NCBI GenBank assembly: GCA_024036415.1
Contig: JAMWET010006979.1
Span: 1,251,001 to 1,315,000 of the forward strand
Direction of reading: 5' to 3'
DNA length: 64,000 bases
Source: Prochilodus magdalenae
Taxonomy: Eukaryota > Chordata > Actinopteri > Characiformes > Prochilodontidae
Below, piece by piece: positions 1 to 15,100 of the stretch (position 1 is the first letter of the stretch; every line of letters begins with the position of its first letter). The notes beneath the pieces are model-generated. The model ran no database searches, had not been told where the DNA came from, and saw only the letters and a program-made list of their open reading frames with translations. The position numbers and the translations under genes were made by a program.

Positions 1-109
1 AATAACAAGCGGAGCGACCTGCACAGCGCTCGGTAGGAACAGCCAACTCTATTCAGCTCACTTTCATACTTTCACACGGTATTTCAGTTTGTGGCCTCAG
101 ATCTTGAGG
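1..109 (+). other. tbcel: Probable tbcel noncoding first exon (5' UTR), partial at the left edge
   Basis: The segment is followed by a strong donor (GAGG then GTAAGT at 110) and lies upstream of the coding exons on the same strand. It has no ORF in frame with the ATG at 5578. The surrounding first kilobase is richer in CG than the intron that follows, as expected near a promoter. The true transcription start may lie outside the window. Inference only; transcript data would settle it. Confidence 0.5.
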
Positions 110-3100
110 GTAAGTGCCATGTGCAAAAATAAATGACCTTGTTGGCCCTCGCGTTTCGTTTCTTTCTCGCGAAGGTATATTTTACTATATATTCTACAAC
201 ACGTCAACATTCGAGTGTTTTGAGTATCAATGGGACAGATTAATTAAAATCAGTTTGGCGTGCTGTATTTTTGTGTTATTGTGTACCTCGATGGATTTTA
301 GACGGTTTGTGGTGGTCCTGCAATGTCTTACGCTCGGTCGCTTCCTGTCAGGGCAAAAATAAACAACTGCTCGAGCGCTTATTGGCTGGCTTCCCCGTCG
401 CGTGTTACGAATTAATACACACGGCATTAATGCTGTTTTCGAACTGATATAAAGTGATTTGCGGTTTCAGGTTATAAGGATGGTGTCGTTATGTGATAAG
501 AAGCTGACTACCGAGAGTTGCTTTTGGGTTAAGTTCGCTTGGGTGCTACCTGCTGTACTTTGAAGCCCGTGTTTTGCTATAAGGAGGGGAAAACGACAAA
601 GGTCCGCTGTTCCGTAGTCCATGAGCTCCTGCTCGGTGTGGATAATATTCTGAGTTTGAACTAGACTGAAATGTGAATGTAAATAGCTGCCTGTCGTAAA
701 GCGTCGTCAAACTGCGCCGTTTCAAAACATAAACGTCGTCATGGCAGCCGTTTGAAATTCAACAACATTCCGCAGCTGCTGGCAGGAGCGCAGTTCGCCC
801 TGAGCACGGGGGCTATTTAAAGAGACACGGAGAGCCGTGCTCATGTTTACACGGCGCCTCTTTATGTAAGAACATCGAACTACAGGGCGACTACAGCTCA
901 GCTCGCAAACACGCACGCTTTTAACAGTAAACAGATGGAGAATCAGAAACTTTGCGTCACATGTTCAAAGTCTAGTCTGCTATGTCACTTTTCCCTGAAT
1001 CTGTCTGTTTTTCATCGTCTCTGTCCCAACACGCATATGCACTACGCCCTGAGGTCTGCTCGCCAGTCGTTTCCTTTTATTCATGTTCTCTTTTATTTCA
1101 TTTGTGTAGGAGAGGGGGGCAGGATAGATAGATGTATATTCTATTTTATTGGCCAATACAAAGATTATAATTAAAAAATATTTATAATTACAATTAATTA
1201 CAAGTGTCATTAAGATGTCAGGTCCTAAAAAGCAGTGATTGTAATGAAATGAAATTCCTGTAAAAGGTTTTTAGTAGCAGACTAAGGTCATAGGTCCTGA
1301 GGCATTAGTTCCTGGGGGGTCTAGGACCCCCTGAATGTCTCAAAATCAAAATTTTAGGGGGTTCCTGAAAATAAACTTGCAACATGTTGCCGTTGTTTTG
1401 CCTGTTTTACCCATTAGTGGCGAGTTTCTGTCGTAGGCCTTCTAACCTGTCCTTAGATACAGTGCTGGTCTGTCATAGGGTGCCATTGTAGCTTGTTGGC
1501 TCACCCAATTGGTCCTTGATAGTCTTTTAACTCTACCTATGCTCAAGATACATCTGGAAAACTTCACAGTATGCCGAAACACATTTGCAAATTTAAAAAC
1601 TTGCCAGAATTTTGAAATGAGTGAGTTCTGACTTATTTCTTGAATTTCTTAAGGATAGATGAGGAGATGTGTAAGATCTGGGTTGATGTGTGGAGGGGTT
1701 TAGAAATGTTAGGCCAAACATTTTGTAGCCATTAAAGCATCAGCACTCCTATGGCAAATGAACAGCCAGCCAATGTTGGATAAGCAAGCCAGCATGGGCC
1801 CCCTTGAATATCAGGGGTCATTTGCCCAGCGAATAAAGGCAGTGATTCTTGCAGTTACTGTCTTAATTAAGCTGCAGAGCAACCAGGGGGGATTTTATAA
1901 ATTGGTTGTAAACCAAATGGGCGGCATTTGCCCAGCGAATAAAGGCAGTGTTGAGTTTTAAAGGGAGGTTTGTAACAAAATGAATAGTGGATACTGCAAA
2001 ACCGTGCCAAGGTTTTGAAGGGTTTCTTTGCAAGCAAATCTATAAATTGTGTCCTTATAATGAAACTGGGGAGATATGGAATATTGAGATCATTACTGTT
2101 GAGATCATTAAAGCTATGTGTGTGCACAACTGAACACCTGTGTTCATCTTAAAGTGGCTGAATTCACTAATTATCTGGAGGGTCAGGATACCAAGCTTCC
2201 AGCAACAGTGAGTCACAATTTGCCCTGCTCACTCTGCACCTCGTAATTGCAGCATAGAGACTAATAAAGCAGATTCATTCATTTCAGATTCAGTCGAGGT
2301 GTGCCAAGACCTCTTTACAAAGCAGGTGATGAATATGACACAATGTGTCTGCCTTCGATTAAGAAGCTGTATGAGAAGCTGCAGTGACAGTGCTCCTTTG
2401 AAGCCCATGATTGCTTGTGGAGAGCTAGTGTCCAGCACAGTTTGGTGATATCCCTGCTCTAACACACCTGTTTCACTTTGTACCCAACAGTTAATAGCCA
2501 TACTGTGTACAGGTACACAGTATGACAACAGTAAAATTCAACAGCTCCATGCACCAGCCTTACAATGAGAGTATAACTGGGGTTTTTCTCATACATGAAA
2601 GGCAATTCTACTGACTTTACAGCACAGTGTAGTTAGATGCCATAAGTCATAGTACATAGTGGTTTGGTGGGAAATGGTGGATTGTTGAAAGAAGCTTGCC
2701 AGTTCTATGGTAATAGGAACCAGGGATCACAATGTGTTCAGTGCAAATATAGCCGTTTTATTTACTATACAAAACAACCAGTGAACCTACGATGGTGGTA
2801 AAAAGTCCTCTTGTGCTCAAAAACACTGAATGAACATATTGTTAGAAATATATTTTAGCCTAAAATCTTGTCCCAAAATTGTAGTACCACTATGTTCTAA
2901 GCGTTAGTCCATGTATTCATGTATTCTGTGAGGTTGCTTTAAAAGGCATTAAGCATCTGCTAAACAACATTTTTTAAAACAGTTGATAAAAATGAACGCT
3001 GGGTTAGAAGTCCAAACTTCCAAATCTGAGACTAGCCAACACAATGTAGTTTCAAGGATAGAAGCACTTCTTTATCTGTCACCCAACAGGTCACCTTTCA

Positions 3101-6100
3101 AAACTAGCCGTGCTGTGCCCAGGCGTCTGCCTATGCAGGTATCTGCCTATGCAGTTGTGATTAGGACTTAAAGGCTGCCATTACTGCTGCTGACACCTCA
3201 AGCCAGACTGATTTACTCCTGGTCCTTTGAAAAGCTCAGATTAGCCGTGGACATGTCATATTTGTCTTTTAGAGATATGATGGTGAATATGGCACAAAGT
3301 GCTGGTCTTTCCCTACCTCCTCAGAATTTGTAGCCACAGTGCTCCTTTAAAAGCACACATAGGCTAAAATCAGATCTTAGAACTATAGTACAACAGTACA
3401 GACAGGTTAGTCCATATATACATAACCATTCATAGAGTTTTCAAGTTCTGTGAGGTTGCTTTAAAAGCTGACTAAGCATGTGCTAAACAATTCAAACTCT
3501 CTCTAGAATGATGCATTTCACACTTGATGACTTAACGACAAAATTATACAGAAAAAAGTTGGAATTTCATATGAAACGTCTTGCCAGGGTGAACTCTGGA
3601 TTTGAAGTCTAAACTTCTAAATGTGAGACTAGCCTTTACAATGCCGTTACAAGGGTGAATAGAAGCATTTCTTTATCCGTCAGCCTTCACCTTTCAGAAC
3701 CAGTCATGCCGTGAACAGGTATCTGCCTAAGCAGCTGTGATTAGAATGTAAGGGCTGTCATTACTGCAGTTGGTACTTAAATCCAGACTGATTTACTGAT
3801 TTACTGGTGCTTTAAATAGAACAGATCAAACATGGACATGTCTTATACTGCTTATTGAAAATTGCATGCATGCATGTTTGCCAAAATTCACCATTAAGTT
3901 AATTAATGAATAAAGATATAGGAATTGTGGGACAATCCCAATGTTCAATACATTTCTGGCATGTATCTGCTGATGTATATGAATACATTAAATTGGGACT
4001 ACCTGAATTAGCATTGTACATGTAACATACTTGAATAAGCTTACAAAGGCAACAAAATGATGCTGACATTTTTGCATACAAGTCCAGTGTCACCTAGATG
4101 TCCAGTCTAATATGCATTTCTGTAGACATGATACACATTTTCCAATCAAGTAAATTCAGTTAAATGCTTTTTCTCAGCGTCAGCCTTTAGGCTGTTAGAT
4201 ATTGCATCTCCAGCAGCATATGGGAGTCGGACGAAAGTGTTGTAGGATCTGATTTCAAGGGCAGTCCGTTTCTTTCCGACGCTAATGTTACCTCATTGTG
4301 CTGATGTCACAATAGTGGAGAAGAATGGCCATTCTGTCACTGTTAGCGTTCCATGTCACATGCTCAGCCTCTCTCGTTTTCTTTATCTCTCTGTCTTCCA
4401 CTATCTCTTTCTCCTCTTTTCTGCTTTGTTGCTGTTTGGGAGTAGAGGGCTTGTGTGGGGAAGCCCAGCCCCAGACCTGGAAGGCCTCGGGACCAGATTT
4501 AGGGTTCATCCCTGCCTGAATGCCTGAGTTCCGCTCGTTCCCTCTGGACGACTGGGGGGCTCAAACACAGAGCACTGAAGTTGTGTGTAGCCGCTTGGTG
4601 TCCAGAGCTGGACTGCAGCAGGACCTTCAGCCGTGAGGTAACTAAGTCCAGCTAGTTGCTTTTAAACACTTGAAGCATTTCAGTCAGTAGAACTGTCACT
4701 ATCAGATATATTAGTGGTCTAATTAGGTCTTTTTGTGGTCTAATAATCCACTGATTTTGCATATTAATGTTTGCAAAAGACAATAAAAATGGACTTAAGT
4801 GAAGAAAACAAACTATACACAGTATTTAAAAGCTTCAAAATACTTTACTGGTAAAATATTTGTTAAAGACTTTAGTGTATATATATTTAAAATATATAGA
4901 CTAGTTTTTTATTCAATCTTTCCAGTTAAATCGATAATCATGGCAGCCCTATTATTCAGTTGACCTTTGACTTCCATTCAGTAAAGTCACTCTAAGGATT
5001 CTGTATTCTGCCAACAAGGTTCTATAACCTGCAACAAATGTGAAATCCTATATTATATCCTATATATCATAGAGAACCCTTTTTAAGGGTGTGACCTCCA
5101 TTTGGTTATACATTATTTGGAAACTGATATATAAGTTATATAGTTAAGTGGGTAAAGAAATCAAGTCTCAGACCATCATGCATTTCCTTGCAGTTTAAGG
5201 GGTTAATGTTATGAAACCGAATGTTCCATATGGCCAGTATTGCCGTATTTGTGTAATAGAACATGTATTAAAGTGATTTTTATCAGTCAAGTTTATTTTC
5301 TCCTCATATTGTTAGTTAAATCATTTTCCAGGATAATCACATTGTCAGAAATAGGTCTTTTCAGCCACACCTGTCTTTACACAGCCTCACTATTCTGGGA
5401 GCTTCCACTCTTGACCTTTGAACCCTTGTGATAAGGAGGCCTCTTATAATAGACGCAGTGTCCTAAAATGCATCCCCGCTCAAAATGTCCACTGTAACAT
5501 GCTCAGCACCGCCGTTGTTTGTGGTTAGTGCTGCTTTGTTGTTTGTCCAGTTGGAAGAGTGAGAGGGGAAAGGACAAATGGAGTTGGAGGACGAACAGGG
5601 ACGCACTCTGGTGGAGGTCATCAGTGAGAAATACAGCCCAGACAACTTCCCATACTGCCGAGGGCCTGGTGTCGGTGTGGTGATCCGCACCAGTCCTCAG
5701 GGTTCACCTGTCAAAGGTATGACATCTCAGGCTAACACTTACTGTCATAAATGTGTGATCACATGATCCATTTCTAAAACATAGTGCACTGTGATTACTT
5801 GATCTCCTTCTGATTAAAGCGATCAAATATTTTTCTCTTTAACCTAATTATAATCTGTCTGTCAAGACATGATTGGTGTTTAAAGTGTGATGCTTTAGTT
5901 TTGCGCTGGAGCTGTGGGGTAACGTACAAGGGTAAAGTAATGGTAGTTGCGACCCAACTAGTTTTAGACATTGTGTGAAACAATTAGAAGGGGCCTCTAG
6001 CTTGACTGATGAGATTAAGCCTGAAAACTGAGTAGTAAGTTATGAGTTCTCTTTGAATACTCTATTATCACACAGTCATTAAATTTGATCAGAAACACAA

Positions 6101-9100
6101 TTGACAGAAAACTTTCTGCACATTGCATGCAGTTACAAATTCTCACCAGAGGTGTCTCCACATCCCCAAAACTTACATAGTGCAGCTTAATTATAATCAG
6201 GAGCACAACTGGTTTGCCCAAAGGGGTGCTTGGACCCGGATTCACTTCCTTAAGTATATACATGGACTCCTTTGTTTTTTTTTTCTTTCCTTACAGAAAG
6301 TGCTTTTCTATAAAGCTGCTTTGAGACAACATTAGTTGTAAAAATCACTATACTAATAAATGTTGATTGATTGACGATTGAGCTTAGTTGACACTTTTAG
6401 TTTTTCAAAAGGTTCAGTAACTTACTGGGCATGTTAAAAATTGAGTCATGCAGTTGTATGGATCTCACAAATGGTCACATCTGCTTTTTTTGGCATAGCT
6501 TCAGCTCATCAGGAGACTAAGAACAAAAACTACGAGCTTACTACATGCTGTAAGATACACTTCAGAAATTCAGAAGTTAAAATCCATTGCTTGTTGCATT
6601 TGTACCCATCAGATCGTCTAAATCTGCCCAGTGTGTTGGTTCTGGATGGTTGTGGAATCAGTCATGCTGGAGATGAAGAGGAAGTGGCCACATTCTGCTC
6701 TCATGTGGTGGAGTTGGACCTGTCTCACAACCAGTTCAGAGACTGGGCAGAGGTGAGGGCAGTGTTCTTCTGTGGCTATGCAGAGGCGTTAGTTACTATC
6801 TGTTTACTAAAAATGGTCCTAGCCATCCTAGGATACTATTACTTTCCATGTAATTGCCACAAACAGACTTAATCCACACACAACAGGACTGTATTTGGGG
6901 ACTTCTACGTCCACTACCTTTATCAGTACCGCTGTAGATGTTTAATCTTGTGTTTTTATATGACCTAGCCTTGCTAAGCTTCAAGAACATTTTGAGTTGG
7001 TAATATTGTAAATGGTATTGTCTGTTTGATGCCACTATATGTGAATTGCTTTGTCTTTATGCACTTTAGGTGCTACTATATGATTAGTAGTCTGGTGAAC
7101 CCTGTGGGAATGTTTGAGTTGTTGCTGGAGGACGTGTTAGTGATGCCACTGGGGGGTGCTCATTCTGTTAGTGTTCCAATGTCTCAGTCCGTAACAGGGC
7201 ACTCCACTGGAAAAGGTTCCTTTTTTCCAAAGGGATGTGAAATACAGGTCCTGACTGTTGTCGTTATGAATCACGGCACTTTTCTCGTAAAGTGTTGGGG
7301 TAACCGCTCTCGTTTTCTAAGCAGGTTTCCCAGCATGGCCCTCTTTTCTCACAGTTTATTCATTTGTTCTGTTGCTACGCATGGCTAATTTAATAATCAC
7401 ATTCTCTCCTGTTTCATGTAGTTGAAAAGCTAAAGCATCTTAAAACACCCTTAAATGCCCCATATCCTACATCATAGGGTCTTATAGAGTATTTATATGT
7501 GACCAGTTTCCAACCTCTCTTTATCTCTTAGAATTAAACACTGTTTGTGTTTCTGTCCCTTATAAGACTGATGTATGATCTCTGTTCTGATTGTCTACTA
7601 TGTACTGTGCCTTATTCAGAGAGCACTCAGGATTAAAGCATTCCTTTAGAACTTAACCCTATGAGTTAAATTGTTGTGCTCTGCATAGGTAGATCTCTGC
7701 AGAGCTCCAAAAGACTGTTTTTTGCAGAATAGTTTCCATATATGAACTGTGTGGTTTGGGTAGTGAATAGTATGTTTTTTATATTAATAATTACATTAAA
7801 ATGTAAAATTATTAAATTTATATTATTGTTTTGTTCAATTGTGAAGGAAATGCATTTTACTAGCCTTGTAACAGTATGGCTCCCTGTATTAAAGAACATT
7901 TATTAGCCTAGTTAGGCTTCAGGTCAGTCTAATACTGCATAATGAACTGAGCTAAATGTTTTAATAGCTGCTGCTTCTTTTACATCACCTTTGTTTTGGC
8001 CACACTGGTTATTAAGCTTATGAAATTGTGCCATTTGGTATTTTCATGTCACAGATAGCTGTGCTTAAAGTGCATTTTAAATGATCAGACAAGCATTTTT
8101 GTGGTTAGCCGTTTTGTAGCTAGCCAGTTTATGGTTATGGGGTTCTGCATTTATTCAGACATGGTCACTTGGGGGATGCCCCACCATTTTTAACAATTAA
8201 TGAATTCAGATCAGTTGTATAAATCTGTGAAACTTAGTGGTAGAACCAGTAAATCAGCATTTCAATGGTGAAGCATGGTATTTCACAAACACCAAAATTG
8301 TGAATGGGACGTGTTCCTAAGCATAACCATGACATATGCAGGTGTAGGCAGTTTTTCTGTGTTAAACAGATAATTCGAAAAGGTCCACAAAATACAGCAC
8401 GTGTGATTTGACGAAACTAGCGCGTACACCTATAAATCAGGGCTTTTGTTAACACTGGTACTAAACTAGTAGTAAAAATGTGGAATAAAACAAAACTAAA
8501 ACTAAAAACAGCTTAACTTTCTCGGTACATAAGTAAGACTTTAGAAGTGGGTTCCTTGGAAGTTTGGCTGTGGTTCTGGTTTCATTTTATTCTATTCCAG
8601 TCAAATACTTACAATCACAACATTTATCATAATACTAAAAAAGTAAAACTGAATAACATAAACATACAACTATTACCTTTCAGACAACAAACAATAAAAA
8701 TCTAAGTAACCACGAAAACTATGGTTAGTAGTTCATTGGTCTTCAGTCAGACAATTTTAAGATACAAGTTTTGTCCCTAGCGGTTTTAAGGTGTTAAGCC
8801 ACAACTGTGTAAATATAACTAAAAGTAAGAATAGAAATAGAAAAATAGAAATTGGAATTTAAGATTGCCCTGCCAAAAGCCAGCTCGTTTGCCTCAGGAC
8901 CAACATTTTACACAGCACTGAATACCTAACATAACACACGGCATGTTCTCTTATGTCTTACACCCTCTGGGAGGTGAACATGTGACCCAGCTCTCACTGT
9001 GTAAGTCTGTGTGCCCATTTCTTTCAGTGTTTACTGACTCAACAGGCTTCCAGGGATGTAATGTACCCTGGATTATATGGCTTTTTTACTGTAGCACTTT

Positions 9101-12100
9101 CTTACAACAACATAACATTCTGTGCAACATCTACATTGCTTTAAAACATACTAAACTTTAAGTATCCTTGATTCAGCTGGGTTAAAGAGGAATTCCAGCG
9201 AAATCCTTAAACAGTTTACAGACTCAGATCTTTTTTACGTGGTGAGGGGAACCAGGGGTCATGAGGTTTACAGTGTAAACATATCAATTCTATTTACAAT
9301 ACAAAGCAACCAGAGAAGCTGCACTCTTCTAAGTTTCTATATGAAAAGTTGACAATGATAAAATAGTGATTGATTTTCTATTGATAAGTGATTATTTTTG
9401 CTTACGACGTCCTACATGTACTCCTCAACCACGAGCATACAAAAAATACATTTTATATCTAAGCCTAGTCTCAAAACATTCATGTGCATTTCACATTAAA
9501 CCACATTAAATATCTTTGTTTATGTCTCGATTTTGTAATTATTTTGTAAGTTTGCAGACACTTGCCTTTAAAAATACATTTGCATTGTATAGCATATCTG
9601 TGTTGCACATAATTCATTGTTATCATAAAGTTTCTCATTGTCTCACATGATTCAGTGTGGGTTTAACCAAAGCATTTGCGTGATCCAAACACACATGAGT
9701 TCAGGTACTTCCATTTTTCAGTTCCATTATTATCAGTGATATACACACTAGTGCTGTAGCCTCTCGGTGGTGCTCCCATCACCTATCAGATCAAATCCCT
9801 ACCCCCACCACCGGGTCCATGCGTGCTTTAACTACTGTGCCATACTTACAGTATTCTATTGTTAGTATGTTTATCCCAGTGATTTATTTGTACTGTGTTT
9901 GTGTTTCTCTGTAGATAAGCAAGATCCTGGCTAACATCCCTCACCTGGACTTTCTGAATCTCAGTATGAATCCTTTGAAGGGGTCCAGTCTGGATCCCGG
10001 AGGCGCTGAAGCATTCTCAGGCCTACGCCGCCTGGTCCTCAACAACACACACGTCTCCTGGAACATGGTGCACACACTCACACAGGAGATCCCTGAGTAA
10101 GTGTACATGTAGAGGAGTGGTAAAATTTGATGAAATGATGTGTAAAGCTATTTCGCAGTAAGTGTGTAATGCTAGAACAAGTAAACAACACACTATGTTA
10201 TTTAAGACAAACATGCCAAGTCAGAATTCTTCAGAGTGAAGGTGATGGGAACCAAAGTTTAACACTATGGAAAAAGAATTAAACTTTATGAAATGGTCAC
10301 AAATACTGATGAAGACATTGTCTAATGATAGTTTTGTGGTGAAACCTTGACCTTAGGTAGACATAGCATGCCATGAACTATTATTAATATTAGTATAGTA
10401 ATTAGATTTAACGCTACCATTATTAACCTTACACAAAGGCAGATGACAGGTGGTCAGAGTCTCTAGATTGGACCGTTTCACATCAAATCACTCTGAATGT
10501 TTACAACTGAAAGCATTCATATATTTTATAAAATCAGTGGAATTGAACCAAGTGCAAGTGTTTAACATTCAGTAGACACCACACTCATATAGAACATTTA
10601 AAAGTAGAACATTTAAAATAATTTGAATACGATTTGTTATAGGTTTAAGATATCTTATGTGTTGAGTTATGAGTTCAAGTCATTGTTTTTTTTGACAGCA
10701 AAAGAAAAACCTTGAGAAGAGGCAAAGCTATCAATTGAAATTATCAACTGAATGGAAATGAAAATCATCATCTAACTAGTTGTTAAAAACTAGTTAGTAA
10801 TTTTAAACTGGCGTGAATAGGGTGTATGGCAAAAATGAATAATAACGTGAATAAAAAGAAAGAGTTAAAGGCACCCCTCTGACGTACTACCCCATTGGCA
10901 TGCCAGTGTAATATGTAATTGTGTCTCTGTCTGTGTGCGATAGTGCGTGTACTGTACAGAGTCTTTGTACTCTGACACAAGCCGTACATATCTCTTTTCA
11001 CCAGACTAGGGCACATGTGCATGCACAAGTGTGTGTGAACTCGGCAGTGTGTCTTTCCTGTTCACTTTCACCACGCCTTTATCTCTGCCGCAGACTGGAG
11101 GAGCTCTTCCTGTGTCTGAATGAGTACGAGTGTGTGAGCTTGTCTCCGGTGGCCTGCTCGTCCCTACGCCTGCTGCACATCACCGATAATCAGCTGCAGC
11201 AGTGGGGCGAGGTGCGCAAGCTGGGCCTCATGTACCCTGGCCTGGCCTCGCTCATCCTGGCCAACAACTCGCTCTCAGCCATCAACGAGCCTGAAGACTC
11301 AGTGCAGCGCCTCTTCCCCAACTTGAACAGCATCAACCTGCACAACTCAGGTCTGCTAAAGCCCAAGTGCTGAAATTCGTGAGATAAGTGAGGTCACTGA
11401 GAACTGACAATTATACTAGTTATGGTACATTAAAATGAACTGTGTACTTATGGTTATGTAAACAATCAACAGGATTGTTATTTGACTGGGATGCCCAAGC
11501 TTAAAGTAAGGCTGTACTAGTCTTGTTGAACTGAGATTCAGCCAAGTTGAACAGTAGTCCCAAAAATGCCAGATTTCAGATTTTCAATACAGTCCCAGCT
11601 CACAACTGGGGTAATCAGTCATCCAATGTCTTGCATAATGTATTTTACACATGATTTACACAAAATTTTACACAGTTTATTTTAATTTGTAAGAAGTTTC
11701 TGTAATTACCGGTTAAAACAGGAAAAAAAAAAAACTATCTATTTGTACTACTATTGAGTCACAATTTAAACCATGGTATCTACTGTTCTCTAAACAATGC
11801 ACAAACAGATCAAGACAGCTCTTTTTGAGAGTAGTTTTAAATGATGAATACTGTGTCATTCAACTTTGGCCTCGAACCCTCCAGTGACATAGCCTACCTT
11901 TTGCCTGTGCCTACACAGGCTGTCTGAGAGACAGAAATTACAGGGGCTAGGGCGACACTTTATATGCTTCAACAAATGGAATGCATTTAGAGGGAAACTC
12001 GACCAGGCATTTTAACGTCCGTTCCAAAACCGGACACCTGGCAACACTACTGAGCCTAGGCATGTTTGGTTTCTTAAATTTGCTTCTCTTGCTTTGCACT

Positions 12101-15100
12101 GGACCTACAAGGCTAATATAGCTAACAAGTAATAATTGGATCTGGCTTAATGGAACTGGTGCTGATCCATTACTATCTGGACTGGGATGTCCCTACTCTG
12201 AGCAGGGGTTCCAGATAAGAGTGTTGCATGTTCTAATGTCAGCTCTGTGCTTGTACAGAGAATGCAAATACACATGCAAGCAGACACAAATCCTGACGTT
12301 ACACCTCACACTGCAGTACCTGTTTTTCCACTTCTTTGTTTCTATCTGCCAAAGTCTCGTTTCGTTTATACTTGTAAACATTCACTGGTTAACATAATGT
12401 GAACTCCAAGTCATTTTTTTGAGTGTATTTTTCTCGACGTGCATTCTTCACTCGGCAGAAAAATTATACGTGATTATTATATCCATATTTATGATATGGA
12501 AAAAAGACTGGTGACAGATTTCTTTGTCCTTGATGTGTTGAAGGTCTGAGCCGCTGGGAGGACATTGAGAAGCTGAATTTCTTCCCAAAGCTTAGAGAAG
12601 TTCGCCTGATGGGCATCCCCTTGCTGCAGCCATACACTGACCAGGAGAGACGCTATCTTACGGTAGCACAGTAAGTACACATACACACATACACATACAT
12701 TGTCGGAGATGCATATAATAGTTGACAAGCCTTACTCTATTGTTTAGAGGAGGGCGAGATTGATCCGCAGAGATGCCACAGCGATCTAGCTCTTAGAATT
12801 CATAAGACCGTTATTGACATTGCTCTCTCTGGGGAGGTGGTCATCCCTCTCCACCCACCATTGCCAGCCAACACAGGCGTCTGTTAGCTTTTAACAGGAA
12901 TCCTAATGTTCTTTTTGAAGTACAGAGAGCTGGTCAATTTTATTGTGTTAGAGCAATTTAAAAAAGATGTGTTGGTGCTTCACTTGTCTCAAAAGGAAGC
13001 ACATGGTAGCCTTCACCCTCCTAGCTTGATAGGACTATGTAGCAGGAGACCTCACTAGTGGGGGGAGTTGGGGGGACGAGGACAGAATTAGTGAACTAGT
13101 AAACTAGATAACTAAGCAAAAACGGTCATTCAAAATGTTTCTGAGAAGTCTGTGACTACATAAACTTTTTGAATTATTGTGTAGTCTGGTTTAAATGTGG
13201 TGCAGTTTCATTCTTATCTGTTGTTGCTAGTTGTGTAGATCTTAGCTTGCAAGGTAGCAGACTGTAGTAACAAACTTGAGATGCTGCCATAAAATTTCAT
13301 AATAGATTTCTGAAATGAAAACTATAAAGTTACAGTTCAGCAGTTACTTTTTTATTTTCATGTAAAGGAAATACAGTCAATATGAAAACATAATACTATA
13401 TTGCACGATCATTTCAACAAGGTTACACAGGCTTGGGGAACACAGGGCTGGCTTATAGTCATTTCAGGGAGAAAATGGGTTCTGGGAATATAGAACCATG
13501 GTAGAATGACACCAAACAGTCACCCAAATCATGATATCATATGTTTTGTTCATGTAAAATGTGGATTTTCAACCTATTAATTTCCATTTGCATGTTGTGA
13601 ACCAAAAGATCACCCATAGGATGGCCTCCTGGAATGAAATTGCTTATTTGTTGCTACCTTTGTAGTTGAATTAACTACTTAGCTGGCCAGCTAATTTTAC
13701 ATGACAGCTGTATAAGTGTCTTATGCTAGTGCCTTAGATGTTTTATTAGCCTTCTGTAGCTAGACCATTCATTTTATGGTCTATTGACAGTGTAATAGTA
13801 ATACATAGATGCGAATATCTGCAAAATAAATGACCAGAGGATTTAATATAGCTAGTATGATTCAATATATGAATCTTGCTAACTAGTGAAATATTTTAAT
13901 TGCTTTGCGTAACTGAAACGTTGCATGGTTATTATGTTTCATGCAACTGGCAGCTAGTGGTTGCATACAAGTTCCACCATGTAAAGCCAGCCTAAAAATA
14001 CTTTTGCCTGACACACATAGTGGCATTCATGGACCCACATGTTCTCTCATGGACAGTATGCCAACTTGCACGTTCGCCAGTATTACATGTTTTGTCTAAG
14101 TTGTATAATGAAAGGCCGTGTTTCCTGTATGGCTGCAGCTTGCCTTCTGTGACTGTTCTGAATGGGAGTGTGGTGACAGACGGGGAGAGAGAGGATGCAG
14201 AACGCTTCTACATCCGCTACCACGTGGACTGCCCTGAGGATGAGTTACCTCAAAGGTATGTTTTATGATACTTGCAAACTGAAGTTCAGTGAAAAATCAT
14301 CAGGGAGACAAAATTTTCTCCTTATACCAAGTGTTAAACAGCCAAGACACTTCGGAGTGTTCAGAGAGTGTTTAGTTAGTCTCTGAGCCTAATGTAGCTG
14401 AGAAGTAATGGAAGTTTCCCAAAGAACCTTTTAATGAAGCATTTTTGTAAATGAGATGCACAAGTGTAAAGGACCTTTTAAAGTTCTTCTCCATGGTGGA
14501 AAAGTTTTATGCCAATTTTCTAATGTCCAAGCCGGAAAACATTTAGGAACCTTTAGAAAGTGTCAGCTTCACTTCTGAAGAGTTGGAGTGCGTGCAGTCC
14601 CTATCAGTTGTCCGCATCTCTCCAGACGGGAGGGCTTTAAGAGCCATTGTTCAGCGCAGCTCTCTGTGTGCACTGATCCATTCCAGAACAGGCCTAAGAT
14701 CAGTAACACGCGCACAGTGTAGGCAGACATACGCACACTGACTACGTGTTCGCTGCTCTTTCTTTGGTTGTGTCTAAACAAATGTTTGCTGTGGGTGGCG
14801 TCCAGCGCGGTGCACTCATTCTTCTTTATTAAGTTATTGCTCACATTCTCCATTATAGAGCCCTGCTATAGCACTCATCCCTCACAACTTCCACCCTGTC
14901 TCTTGCTGTCTGCTCTCTCTGCTCTCCCCTGTCTGTGTCTTTGTTGGGTGGGGGGTATTTTCCGGTAGGAAGAGAGGGATCACCCGCGTTCTTTAGCCCA
15001 CCACGTTGCGTTTTAACCTGGGAGAGTACGGGGGAGGACGTTTTTTCGACTAGAGAAGCCTAACCTTTTAGAGACAATGCGGCCAGTCTCTGGCTCCTCA

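Larger units (their letters stand above)
110..5550. other. tbcel intron 1 with duplicated repeat block
   Basis: No convincing coding sequence. It holds a 26-bp exact direct repeat (819 bases apart from nothing else of note: copies at 1819-1844 and 1925-1950), a diverged tandem duplication (about 2300-3250 and 3250-3880), and a fragment of a dispersed repeat near 2425-2475. A segment at about 4500-4637 ends in a donor-like GAG/GTAACT and could be an alternative noncoding exon; this is weak. Confidence 0.6.

Noticed and set aside
4285..4527. Overlapping open frames on both strands near 4.3-4.5 kb
   Set aside because: CT-rich intronic sequence; no homology, no splice link to tbcel coding exons.
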